This document shows positions 55,177-63,922 of a DNA stretch of 64,000 bases, in pieces. Source of the DNA: RGIG4576 sp964536025 (GTDB lineage: Bacteria > Bacteroidota > Bacteroidia > Bacteroidales > Muribaculaceae); the NCBI GenBank assembly GCA_964536025.1, contig CAZHXA010000001.1, positions 66,894 to 130,893 on the forward strand. Direction: 5' to 3'. The translations under genes were made by a program, and so were the position numbers. A model generated the notes under the pieces. It searched no databases. It was not told the DNA's origin and saw only the letters and a list, made by a program, of their open reading frames with translations. Each line of letters begins with the position of its first letter. The first letter of the stretch is position 1.

Positions 55177-56829
55177 ATGATAAAAGTACTTTCAAAATTA
55201 AGCCTTGTCTTACTGACAATTATAGGCATTTCAAAAGACTCTCAGGCTTGCACAAGTTTATTGGCAGGAAAAAGAGCTACTACCGATGGTTCCACACTAA
55301 TCTCTTACGCAGCCGATGCACACACTTTATATGGTGCTTTGAATTTCATGCCTGCTGCAACACATAAAAAAGGCTCTATGCGTGAGGTAAGAGACTGGGA
55401 TACAAACAAACGTTGGGGTGAAATTCCTGAAGCTGAACACACCTACAAGGTCGTAGGCAACATGAACGAACATCAGCTCACAATAACCGAATCTACTTGG
55501 ACTTGCAAACACGAGCTTGTCGATACAACCGGAATCATTGATTATGGAAGTCTTATTTATATCACTCTGCAAAGAGCAAAAACAGCCCGAGAAGCTATAA
55601 AAATCATGACCGACTTGGTAGAACAATTCGGATACAACAGCGAAGGCGAATCTTTTTCTATAGGTGACCCTAACGAAATTTGGGTGATGGAAATGTGCGG
55701 AAAAGGAGGAAAAGAGAAAGGTGCTGTGTGGGTTGCACATCTCATTCCAGACGATTGCATTACAGGACATGCCAACGCTCCTCGAATTCACAAATTCCCT
55801 CAAAACAACAATTCGGAATGTATCTATTCCAAAGATGTTATTTCTTTCGCTCGCAAAATGGGGTATTTCAATGGCAAGAATGCTGACTTTGACTTCGCCA
55901 AAGCATACGGAGAATGGGATTTTCTTGCATACCGCGGTTGCGATGCACGAGTTTGGTCGTTTTTTAACCGTTATTGCAGTGGAATGGAGAAATACCTACC
56001 ATACTTAAATGGTGAAGAAAATGCCGAAATCATGCCACTTTACATAAAGCCCGATAAGAAAATAAGCGTAAGGGATATGCAAAACATGATGCGTGACCAT
56101 TTTGAAGGCACTCCTTTTGACATGACTCAAGATGACGGAGCAAAAATATTTTGGAATATCCCTTATCGTTTCCGTCCTATGAATTTTGACGTTGACGGAC
56201 AAACTTATTTCCACGAGCGAGCTATCGCAACACAACAAACAGCTTTTGTTCTTGTGAGCCAAATGCGTTCATGGTTACCTAACGAAATTGGCGGCATCCA
56301 TTGGTTTGGTGTCGATGATGCCAATACCAACGTTTTTGTACCAATGTATTGTTCAATCGACAAAGTGCCAAAAAGCTACGACAAAAACACAGCCGACCTT
56401 TACAACTTTTCTTTGGAATCGGCTTTCTGGACCAATAATTGGGTTGCTAATCAAGCTTATTCTCGTTATTCTCTCATGATTGACGACATTCGCAATGTTC
56501 AAACTTCGCTCGAAGATTCTTTTGAACAAAACATGTCTTTTATCGAATCGGAAGCAACAAGACTATATAAAGAATCTCCTAAAAAAGCAATTACATATCT
56601 TACCAATTATTGCAATTTCATTGCTGAAGATGCAACTGCCAAATATCGAAAATTAGGAGAGTATCTTCTCGTAAAATACCTCGATGGAAATCGTAAAAAA
56701 GAAGAAAACGGACAATTCAAACGAAACCCTTATGGGCTACCTGTACAACCCGATTTCCCCGGATATAACAAAGAATATCACAAAGCCATCGTAAAAGACG
56801 CCGGTGAGCATTTGAAAGTAAAATTCTAA
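55177..56829 (+). CDS. C69-family dipeptidase, secreted
   Basis: N-terminal-nucleophile hydrolase of the PepD-like C69 family, 550 residues. A signal peptide ends right before Cys25 in QACTSLLAGKRATTDGS. Cys25 would become the N-terminal nucleophile after processing, as is usual in secreted members from gut Bacteroidetes. The GDPNEIWVMEMCG and MRSWLPNEIGGIHWFGVDD segments are family hallmarks. Third gene after gldE and the phosphopantetheinyl transferase. It probably trims peptides in the periplasm. Its stop overlaps the stop of the convergent gene by a few bases. Confidence 0.93.
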   Translation: MIKVLSKLSLVLLTIIGISKDSQACTSLLAGKRATTDGSTLISYAADAHTLYGALNFMPAATHKKGSMREVRDWDTNKRWGEIPEAEHTYKVVGNMNEHQLTITESTWTCKHELVDTTGIIDYGSLIYITLQRAKTAREAIKIMTDLVEQFGYNSEGESFSIGDPNEIWVMEMCGKGGKEKGAVWVAHLIPDDCITGHANAPRIHKFPQNNNSECIYSKDVISFARKMGYFNGKNADFDFAKAYGEWDFLAYRGCDARVWSFFNRYCSGMEKYLPYLNGEENAEIMPLYIKPDKKISVRDMQNMMRDHFEGTPFDMTQDDGAKIFWNIPYRFRPMNFDVDGQTYFHERAIATQQTAFVLVSQMRSWLPNEIGGIHWFGVDDANTNVFVPMYCSIDKVPKSYDKNTADLYNFSLESAFWTNNWVANQAYSRYSLMIDDIRNVQTSLEDSFEQNMSFIESEATRLYKESPKKAITYLTNYCNFIAEDATAKYRKLGEYLLVKYLDGNRKKEENGQFKRNPYGLPVQPDFPGYNKEYHKAIVKDAGEHLKVKF

Positions 56830-57320
56830 TCCCTCACCACCCGAACGTCATATCGAGATACTTTTATAGATATTTCATAAGCCACTGCACCTTTGCGTGG
56901 CTTATTTTCTTTATAATAAAAGCGTTTCCCTTCATCAAAAGACTTAATTGAAAACTGTTTGGATGAATATGGAGGCAAATCACATGGTATTTCAACCGTA
57001 CGCTCATGGAAACGCTCTCCATTAACATCGGCATAGCGAAACTCTATTTCCACATGCGAAATATACAGATTGGTGTTATTAGTAAGCATAAAAGATTCTT
57101 TTGCCACACCTCCCGGCTTGGAATACCCTCGCAAACTTATTGCATTTTCGCAAAACGAACTAGCATCATTCACTGCTATAGAATCGACAACTGTGTGTAA
57201 TGCGGTCCTTTTATTACTTGACAATTCCAGTTTTTTACGCTTACTGTTCACTCTCGTTTGAGCTTCAAGTCCACACAAGTAGCACGCAAATAACAATATT
57301 AAGACTAAGCTGTTTTTCAT
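56826..57320 (-). CDS. Secreted beta-rich protein of unknown function (1)
   Basis: 164 residues with a signal peptide (about 1-20, MKNSLVLILLFACYLCGLEA). The rest is basic and beta-rich, with SFMLTNNTNLYISHVEIEFRYADVNG and IPCDLPPYSSKQFSIKSFDEGKRF suggesting a single Ig-like sandwich. I chose the ATG at 57320; the longer frame starts at a TTG overlapping the upstream stop. It is next to a second secreted protein gene and a DUF3078 gene on the same strand, perhaps one operon. The 3' end overlaps the convergent C69 gene. Confidence 0.72.
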   Translation of the reverse strand: MKNSLVLILLFACYLCGLEAQTRVNSKRKKLELSSNKRTALHTVVDSIAVNDASSFCENAISLRGYSKPGGVAKESFMLTNNTNLYISHVEIEFRYADVNGERFHERTVEIPCDLPPYSSKQFSIKSFDEGKRFYYKENKPRKGAVAYEISIKVSRYDVRVVRD

Positions 57321-57337
57321 TTTTTCTCTTATAAGAA

Positions 57338-57940
57338 TCAAAGATAACGCACTCCGATTTTAGAATTTTGCGGATACACTTTTTTGAATCCTTCGGGAGC
57401 TTTTACTTCTTTTTTAGAGGGAACAACCGAAACTCCTTTCAACAATTTAGGTAAAAAACGAGAAAAGTTCACTCTCACTTTCATTTTCACCTCACTACGT
57501 TCTATCACAAGTTCATCTGCAGTGTTGTTCAACGACGCCACACACATTTGAGGATTTTCAAGGACTGACTCATGTTGCTCACAATATATCCACAACTTAA
57601 ATTTATCACTATCTACCGTAGGAGTACAATAGCCTATCACCGTACCCGGATAGAGCGACATATCTTCGCTATCCACCAAGACAAGACGATAATCATAGAG
57701 TACATTATTTACACCGCTTTCACATCGTTCAATGACTAAAGTTATTTTTTCATCGGGATAATACCAAACGCCTTCAATGGGGTGTAAATCGCCTGCATCA
57801 CAACGTGATTTAACGGTTTCCTCGTCATAGCCTTTTAATATTTCGCCACGAAAAGTGTAAGGAGAACGTTCATCGGCAACACACCACTGCGATGAGAGCA
57901 ACGCCACCATCAACAGGATATATCGCACGCACGAAATCAT
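57338..57940 (-). CDS. Secreted protein of unknown function (2)
   Basis: 200 residues, with a signal peptide (about 1-22, ISCVRYILLMVALLSSQWCVA). The soluble part has a PIEGVWYYPDEKITLVIERCES stretch that recalls lipocalin-like or SH3-like beta barrels, and a Lys-rich end. I recognise no family. It lies 13 bp after the DUF3078 gene and 17 bp before the next secreted gene, so it is probably part of one transcript. A shared envelope role is only inferred. Confidence 0.75.
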   Translation of the reverse strand: MISCVRYILLMVALLSSQWCVADERSPYTFRGEILKGYDEETVKSRCDAGDLHPIEGVWYYPDEKITLVIERCESGVNNVLYDYRLVLVDSEDMSLYPGTVIGYCTPTVDSDKFKLWIYCEQHESVLENPQMCVASLNNTADELVIERSEVKMKVRVNFSRFLPKLLKGVSVVPSKKEVKAPEGFKKVYPQNSKIGVRYL

Positions 57941-57953
57941 AACCTAATACATT

Positions 57954-59276
57954 TTAGAATGAATAATTGAATCCGAAACTCAAAATTTCATTGAATTGCC
58001 AATATTTCCAACTTGGGTCTTTGTCGACAGAATCATCATAGCGTAAATGTGCATATAACTTGGTTGACAAATACTTATTAATGGTGAAATTCAATGTATT
58101 TTCCCAATCACCTTGTATATGGTCATAATTGGTAAATGCAAACAAACGACTTGACCATGTTACTTCATCACATATTTTCCACGACATTTTTGCTTCAAGA
58201 TTGGAACCGAATTCAGTCTTGACATGCTTTCCTTCATCTATACCGAATGAAGTAGGGTCAATTTTCTTTATTTCCCTACAAATATTCATATCTATTGATA
58301 ACGGAGACAATGACATATCAAAAGCCAATGTTTTATCTTTAGATTTTGTGCTGTAAGTCATACCGAGACCTAAGTTCAACTCTGCAGGACTCAAGAATGA
58401 AGCTTTCATTGTATTGGTATTAGCCTTATAGTTGTTAAACAACTGCGTTTTAAATCGCATAGTTGCCGAATAATACCACCTTTCTATCGCTTTATAACCG
58501 AATTTAGTGTTTATTTGGAACAAATCCTGACTAATACTATATCCACGTAGAGAATCTTGCGGAGCGGAGTTCACACTCACTTTATATTGGACTGTGTTTT
58601 CAAACAACAATTTTTTATACACGTTTTCATTGAGTTTGACATTCCACACAAAGTTTCCTATAACATTCACATTGTTTTCACCTCCTTGATACCAGTTATC
58701 CGACAAATACGCTTGCGACAATTGAACAGAAGCATTGAATGAATGAATCCACTTTTTTATCTTCACGGCTTCCGCCTTAGCGCTTTCAACATTTTCATAT
58801 TTACGTTCTTCTATCGTTACCATACGATTTGAAGGGTCTGGAGCGATAATGTAAGTTTTGGGAGGCACAGGAAGGTCTTCCTGATTATATTGAACATTTT
58901 GAGGATTGTCAATCATTTCACTGTATCGCATACGACGCACCTTACGAGTATTTTCTATCGACGTTTTAAGCCATTTGTCATTTAAATCAAATGACAAACC
59001 GTCCTGTTTACTGCTTGCACCGCATTTTTCATGACATGCTGTGTCAATAGGTGAATACATTTCAAACACCAATGGAACGAATAAATAATCGGGGGTGTAT
59101 TTAGGCGTTGATTTATATGTTTTATCCCATTCCAAATCAGGTGATTCTACCGAAACCGCCAATGTATCTACCGAAACTTTCAAAGAATCAGATACCACCA
59201 CCGATAAAGAATCGGTTGCCATCAAATTAAAGACACTTATTATTGATAAGAGCGTAACTAAAGCTAATTTCTTCAT
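57954..59276 (-). CDS. DUF3078 outer-membrane protein
   Basis: 440 residues from the chosen ATG at 59276, which gives a clean signal peptide (MKKLALVTLLSIISVFNLMA). The longer GTG-started frame would begin upstream of the probable -7 box. Residues 25-200 are a mixed linker. The C-terminal half (about 205-440) is a beta barrel with alternating strands (VQLSQAYLSDNWYQGGENN is the DUF3078 signature) that ends in Phe (LSFGFNYSF). Function in Bacteroidetes is unknown. It is followed closely by two secreted protein genes on the same strand. Confidence 0.9.
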   Translation of the reverse strand: MKKLALVTLLSIISVFNLMATDSLSVVVSDSLKVSVDTLAVSVESPDLEWDKTYKSTPKYTPDYLFVPLVFEMYSPIDTACHEKCGASSKQDGLSFDLNDKWLKTSIENTRKVRRMRYSEMIDNPQNVQYNQEDLPVPPKTYIIAPDPSNRMVTIEERKYENVESAKAEAVKIKKWIHSFNASVQLSQAYLSDNWYQGGENNVNVIGNFVWNVKLNENVYKKLLFENTVQYKVSVNSAPQDSLRGYSISQDLFQINTKFGYKAIERWYYSATMRFKTQLFNNYKANTNTMKASFLSPAELNLGLGMTYSTKSKDKTLAFDMSLSPLSIDMNICREIKKIDPTSFGIDEGKHVKTEFGSNLEAKMSWKICDEVTWSSRLFAFTNYDHIQGDWENTLNFTINKYLSTKLYAHLRYDDSVDKDPSWKYWQFNEILSFGFNYSF

Positions 59277-59323
59277 AATAGTAATCCGTTTTACTTCGCA
59301 GTGTTTGATTATGTTTATTGTTG

Positions 59324-59331
59324 CAAAGATA
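59324..59331 (-). promoter_or_regulatory. Putative -7 box of the DUF3078 gene
   Basis: TATCTTTG on the minus strand, 47 bp before the ATG at 59276. No TTG lies at the expected distance. Its position argues against the longer GTG start at 59366. Confidence 0.55.
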
Positions 59332-59426
59332 GCATAACCCCACCACAATTTAAAATATTTTTTCACATAATTAAATAAGGATTCTGTTTTTCGCAGTGTT
59401 CACAAATTGCCTGCAACTACCTTTCA

Positions 59427-59471
59427 AACAGCGAGGGCGATTGTTTCTCTTCAACAATCGCCCTCGCTGTT
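59427..59471 (-). terminator. Very strong hairpin after the BI-1 gene
   Basis: A perfect 19-bp stem (AACAGCGAGGGCGATTGTT at 59427-59445 with its complement at 59453-59471) around a 7-nt loop, GC-rich against an AT-rich background, 25 bp past the stop. It has only a short T-tract on the minus strand. Confidence 0.75.
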
Positions 59472-59496
59472 CATGCTCTTTTTATGTTTTACCTCG

Positions 59497-60195
59497 TTAA
59501 TCTCTGTTATTTCCGAAGAAACGCAATAGATACAAGAACAAGTTCACAAAATCCAAATACAAACTCAAAGCTCCTATTGTAGCAAGTTTTCCGGCATTGC
59601 TATAATCAGAATATGCCGCCATTCGCTTGATTTTCTGCACATCCCATGCGGTAAGACCTATAAATATCACCACACCTGCAAAACTTATAATCCATTCCAT
59701 TGTACTGCTGTGCATAAACATATTCACAACAATACATATCACCAAGCCAAACAATGCCATAGTCATGAATGAGCCGAATTTGGTTAGGTCGTTCTTGGTT
59801 ACATAACCATATACAGCCATCACCGCAAACACTCCAGCTGTTATAGCAAATGTCAAAGCTATCGACGAAGCTGTATAAACAAGAACGATACAACTCAAAG
59901 TCAACCCGTTAATTATCGAATAGGCATAAAACAATAACGTTGCACCCACATTACTCAATTTATTCAAAGCGGCAGTAAGTGAGATAACCATCACTATTTC
60001 AGCTATCAGCAACCCCCAATACACCATGTGATTGGTAAATATAAAACGAGCCACCGATTCCACCGACAACACCATGTAAGCCGACAATGCCGTTACCACC
60101 ATGGCAAAAAACATCTTGGTGAACACTTGTCGCATCACTTGTGATACATACACGTCAAGCGACTTTTCATTTGAATCTAAATTGTAATTATACAT
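59497..60195 (-). CDS. Bax inhibitor-1/YccA family membrane protein
   Basis: Inner-membrane protein with seven hydrophobic helices in 232 residues, of the BI-1/YccA/YbhL family (calcium leak or FtsH modulator). The conserved C-terminal block is intact: GLTAWDVQKIKRM (about 182-194) and LSLYLDFVNLFLYLLRFFG (about 211-229), with the Asp residues of the calcium/pH-sensing pair. Normal length. Monocistronic, between a long hairpin and argS; the precise function in Bacteroidetes is not known. Confidence 0.94.
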   Translation of the reverse strand: MYNYNLDSNEKSLDVYVSQVMRQVFTKMFFAMVVTALSAYMVLSVESVARFIFTNHMVYWGLLIAEIVMVISLTAALNKLSNVGATLLFYAYSIINGLTLSCIVLVYTASSIALTFAITAGVFAVMAVYGYVTKNDLTKFGSFMTMALFGLVICIVVNMFMHSSTMEWIISFAGVVIFIGLTAWDVQKIKRMAAYSDYSNAGKLATIGALSLYLDFVNLFLYLLRFFGNNRD

Positions 60196-60279
60196 ATTTA
60201 TTACTTTAAATATTTTCTTTTCTTCTCAATAACACATTCAGAGCCTAAGTGTTTACTTTTTTTTTCAAAAAAGATTACA

Positions 60280-62067
60280 TTACATTCTCTCCGGCACTTC
60301 CATTCCGAGCAATCCTGTAGCACGAGCTATAACATTGCCTACAGTACGAGACAATGCGATACGGAATGCACGAACTTCCTCATCAGTTTCTTTCATTATA
60401 GGACAATCATGATAGAATTGATTATATTCTTTCACCAATTCATATACATAATTAGCAACCAATGCAGGGCTGTAATTCTTTCCGGCTTCGCTCACCACGC
60501 TTGGAAAATCGGCAAGACGTTGTATAAGTGTTATTTCTTTTTCTTGCGGAGCCACTGCACCAAATGTTTCGTTTATTCCGGCTTCGCTCACTTTGCGAAG
60601 AAGTGATTGAATACGAGCATAAGTATATTGAAGGAACGGACCTGTATTTCCGTTAAAATCTATAGATTCTTTAGGATTGAATGTCATATTCTTGCGAGGA
60701 TCCACCTTCAAAATGAAATATTTCAACGCACCGAGACCTATTATACGAGATATATTATCGGCTTCTTCAGCACTACAATCATCAAGTTTACCAAGTTCTG
60801 CCGAAGTTTCTTTAGCTGTTGCTATCATTTCATCCATCAAGTCATCGGCATCGACTACGGTTCCTTCACGAGACTTCATTTTTCCGTCAGGAAGTTCCAC
60901 CATTCCGTAAGAGAAATGCACAAGGTCTTTTCCCCACTTGAATCCAAGTTTGTCAAGTAACAAAGAAAGTACTTGGAAGTGATAGTTTTGTTCATTTCCC
61001 ACCACATAAATCATCTTATCGATAGGATAATCCTGATAACGTAGTTTTGCTGTACCTATATCCTGAGTCATGTACACCGATGTACCGTCGCTACGCAACA
61101 ATAATTTGTGATCCAAACCGTCATTTGTAAGGTCAGCCCACACCGAGTTATCTTCTTTGCGGTACATAATGCCTTTTTCAAGACCTTCAAGCACCTTTTC
61201 TTTTCCTTCAAGATAGGTTTCGCTTTCGTAATAAATCTTATCGAAGTCTACACCGAGACGTTTATAAGTTTCATCAAATCCGGCATATACCCATTCATTC
61301 ATCATTCTCCACACGCTACGCACTTCCTCATCGCCTGCTTCCCATTTTTTAAGCATTTCATGAGCTTCAGCCATTAGTGGTGAAGCTTTTTCAGCTTCTT
61401 CCTTGCTCATGTTGTTCTTTTCCATGAGTTCGGCTACTTCGGCTTTATAATGCTTGTCAAACGCCACATAGAAATCACCTATCAAGTGGTCGCCTTTTTT
61501 ACCTGCCTTTTCGGGAGTTACGCCTTCGCCCCACTTTTGCCAAGCAAGCATAGACTTACAGATGTGAATACCACGGTCGTTCACAATGTTGGTTTTCACC
61601 ACATTGTAACCATTGGCAGTCATAATGCGTGAAAGGCTGTAGCCAAGCAGATTATTACGCACATGTCCCAAGTGAAGAGGTTTGTTGGTGTTAGGTGATG
61701 AATATTCTATCATCACAAGTTCGCTTTCGGGTGTTACAGCTTTAAAACCATAGTCGGGAGTTTCGGCTATATGGTTAAGCACATGCACCCAGTAAGTAGG
61801 TTCTATAACTATATTAAGAAAACCCTTAATCACGTTGAACGACTTCACTGCTTCACAGTGTTCTTGCAAATATTCTCCTATTTCTTGTGCAGTGGCTTCG
61901 GGCGACTTCTTTGCCGCTTTCACAAAAGGGAAGACCACAATTGTAAGATTGCCTTCAAACTCTTTTTTTGTTGTTTGTGGCACTATTTTATCGGCTGTAA
62001 GTTCAAGCCCGTATAGAGCTTTCACCGCATCGGCAACTGCTTGTGATATAATGTTATCTATAGACAT
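60280..62067 (-). CDS. argS: Arginyl-tRNA synthetase
   Basis: Charges tRNA-Arg with arginine. The class I signature HLGH (HIGH-like) is at residues 132-135 in SPNTNKPLHLGHVRNNL, and the second active-site motif is the degenerate MKSREG (about residue 385). The N-terminal Add1 domain (1-85) and the C-terminal DALR anticodon domain (about 470-595) are complete. Length 595 is normal. A possible -7 box (TAACTTTG, minus strand) lies at 62096-62103. Confidence 0.97.
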   Translation of the reverse strand: MSIDNIISQAVADAVKALYGLELTADKIVPQTTKKEFEGNLTIVVFPFVKAAKKSPEATAQEIGEYLQEHCEAVKSFNVIKGFLNIVIEPTYWVHVLNHIAETPDYGFKAVTPESELVMIEYSSPNTNKPLHLGHVRNNLLGYSLSRIMTANGYNVVKTNIVNDRGIHICKSMLAWQKWGEGVTPEKAGKKGDHLIGDFYVAFDKHYKAEVAELMEKNNMSKEEAEKASPLMAEAHEMLKKWEAGDEEVRSVWRMMNEWVYAGFDETYKRLGVDFDKIYYESETYLEGKEKVLEGLEKGIMYRKEDNSVWADLTNDGLDHKLLLRSDGTSVYMTQDIGTAKLRYQDYPIDKMIYVVGNEQNYHFQVLSLLLDKLGFKWGKDLVHFSYGMVELPDGKMKSREGTVVDADDLMDEMIATAKETSAELGKLDDCSAEEADNISRIIGLGALKYFILKVDPRKNMTFNPKESIDFNGNTGPFLQYTYARIQSLLRKVSEAGINETFGAVAPQEKEITLIQRLADFPSVVSEAGKNYSPALVANYVYELVKEYNQFYHDCPIMKETDEEVRAFRIALSRTVGNVIARATGLLGMEVPERM

Positions 62068-62406
62068 AATCCGTGTAATTTAATGATTTATCTTGCAAAG
62101 TTAAGATATTTTTCGGTCTTGCATGATTACTTATGCAAGTATTTTTAATATGAGCTACGATTATTGCCTTAAAAAAGCACTTTCAAGATAAAACGGCTAC
62201 ACACGATTGTAAATAAACTAAAAAAGAACAATACTAACACCATACTTTTTATTTTTATGATTAAACCCGCCTTTTAAACGATAAATTCAGCGTTTTTATC
62301 GATATTTCTCTTCATTTTCTCAACGTCGAGAACGACAAAGGTAAAAAATTATCTTTACAAATCGCTTTATTGTGATTATTTTTGCACGCAAAAAACAAAA
62401 ATATCA
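62068..62406. other. Intergenic region between argS and the EamA gene
   Basis: 339 bp, AT-rich, no ORF supported. It holds the -7 boxes of argS (62096-62103, minus) and of the EamA gene (TATTTTTG at 62377-62384, plus; weak -33 TTTA). A short 7-bp inverted repeat CGATAAA/TTTATCG (62279-62285 with 62295-62301) lies in the middle. Otherwise nothing recognised. Confidence 0.5.
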
Positions 62407-63285
62407 ATGTGGATTGTTTTAGCTGTATGTTCCGCCCTCTGCTTGGGCTTTTATGACATTTTCAAAAAAGCATCGGTAAAAGATAACGATGTACTCACCG
62501 TTCTCATGCTTAACACGTTTTTTGGCAGTGTATTGCTCTCTCCTGTCATTATAGGCAACATTGCCAACGGCACTTGGGGCTTCGACGGCAACCCAGCAAG
62601 CCATTTACTCATACTTATTAAATCTTTCATTGTGTTGTCATCATGGATTTTGGGCTATTTTTCTATAAAACACCTACCCATAACCATAAACGGACCCATA
62701 AGTGCCACACGTCCGGTACTCGTTCTGCTGGGTGCAGTAGTCATTTTCGGCGAACGTCTTAACATGTTGCAGTACGCCGGCATCCTATTAGGCTTTTGCT
62801 CACTGTTTTTCATAAGCAAAATAGGCAAAATAGAAGGCTTTTCGCTCAAGCACAGCCGTTGGTTATGGTTATGTTTTGCATCTACCATAATGGGAGCAAT
62901 AAGTGCATTATACGACAAATTCCTCATTCGCAATCTTAATCCTCTTGAAGTGCAAGCATGGTATTCGCTTTATCAATTCTTCATTATGACCACTGTAATA
63001 ATGATTATAAGACGTTTATCCCGAGAAAAACGCACACCATTCACTTGGCGTTGGACTATTCCGTGCATTGCACTCTTTCTCACCATTGCCGACATTGCCT
63101 ATTTCTATTCTCTGTCGCTCAATGGTGCCATGATTTCGGTTGTATCGATGATTCGACGCGGCAGTGTCTTGGTGTCGTTCCTTTACGGAATCACCATATT
63201 AGGCGAAAAGAATGTACGCTTGAAAACAGCCGATCTTTCGTTATTATTCATAGGACTCATTCTTTTGATACTCGGTTCAAGATAG
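62407..63285 (+). CDS. EamA/DMT-family transporter
   Basis: Inner-membrane transporter of the drug/metabolite superfamily, 292 residues with about ten helices arranged as two EamA repeats (about 1-140 and 155-290). The end of the first repeat shows PISATRPVLVLLGAVVIFGERLNMLQYAGILLGFCSLF and the end of the second shows MISVVSMIRRGSVLVSFLYGITILGEKN, the usual helix 4 and helix 9 signatures. Substrate unknown. It probably does not share a transcript with rpiB, which has its own promoter overlapping its stop region. Confidence 0.9.
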   Translation: MWIVLAVCSALCLGFYDIFKKASVKDNDVLTVLMLNTFFGSVLLSPVIIGNIANGTWGFDGNPASHLLILIKSFIVLSSWILGYFSIKHLPITINGPISATRPVLVLLGAVVIFGERLNMLQYAGILLGFCSLFFISKIGKIEGFSLKHSRWLWLCFASTIMGAISALYDKFLIRNLNPLEVQAWYSLYQFFIMTTVIMIIRRLSREKRTPFTWRWTIPCIALFLTIADIAYFYSLSLNGAMISVVSMIRRGSVLVSFLYGITILGEKNVRLKTADLSLLFIGLILLILGSR

Positions 63286-63286
63286 A

Positions 63287-63318
63287 TTTGTTTCTTATTA
63301 AGTAAAGTATTAATTTTG
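63287..63318 (+). promoter_or_regulatory. Promoter of rpiB
   Basis: TTTG (63287-63290), a 20-bp spacer and TAATTTTG (63311-63318), an exact Bacteroidetes-type match. Predicted start about 30 bp before the ATG. Confidence 0.72.
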
Positions 63319-63352
63319 CACAAAATCAATCTTTTAATACATATTATATATT

Positions 63353-63805
63353 ATGTCAATATTAAAATCAAATATGCCTGTTGCCATCTGTTGCGACCAC
63401 GCAGGCTTTGATACCAAACAAGCTGTTATTGAATATTTCAAGCAAAACGGCATAGAATACAAAGACTTCGGAACATACAACACCGATAGTTGCGATTATC
63501 CCGATTTTGCTCACCCTTGTGCCGAAGCCGTTGAAAAAGGCGAATGTTATCCGGGGATAGGTATTTGTGGCAGTGGTGAAGGCATCAACATGACACTCAA
63601 CAAGCATCAAGGCATCCGTTCGGCTCTATGCTGGATTCCCGAAATAGCAAAACTCACTCGTCAACACAACGATTCCAATGTTTTGGTCATGCCGGGACGT
63701 TTCATCAGCAACGACGAAGCCATTGAAATTTTGAAAACTTTCTTGAATACCGAATTTGAAGGTGGACGACACATACGACGCATAGAAAAAATTCCGGTAA
63801 AATAA
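63353..63805 (+). CDS. rpiB: Ribose 5-phosphate isomerase B
   Basis: Interconverts ribose 5-phosphate and ribulose 5-phosphate in the pentose phosphate pathway. Family marks are visible: CCDHAGFDTK (13-22), the catalytic Cys in GIGICGSGEGINM (Cys72), and NVLVMPGRFIS (about 109-119). 150 residues, the normal length for RpiB. A second in-frame Met (MPVAICC) at residue 8 could also be the start. Single gene with its own promoter and terminator. Confidence 0.94.
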   Translation: MSILKSNMPVAICCDHAGFDTKQAVIEYFKQNGIEYKDFGTYNTDSCDYPDFAHPCAEAVEKGECYPGIGICGSGEGINMTLNKHQGIRSALCWIPEIAKLTRQHNDSNVLVMPGRFISNDEAIEILKTFLNTEFEGGRHIRRIEKIPVK

Positions 63806-63819
63806 TTTATAGAATATAG

Positions 63820-63845
63820 AGGCTGTGGCAACACAGCCTTTTTTT
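63820..63845 (+). terminator. Terminator of rpiB
   Basis: GGCTGTG (63821-63827) pairs with CACAGCC (63832-63838), 4-nt loop, followed by seven T. Confidence 0.93.
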
Positions 63846-63922
63846 GTGTGTGGATATATTTTTCTTCGGAAACTGCTTCTTTTGTGTAGCTATCTTTCCT
63901 TACGGGCGGTTAATACACCATG

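Noticed and set aside
55327..55803. 158-codon antisense frame within the C69 gene
   Set aside because: Shadow of a well-supported gene; no independent signal.
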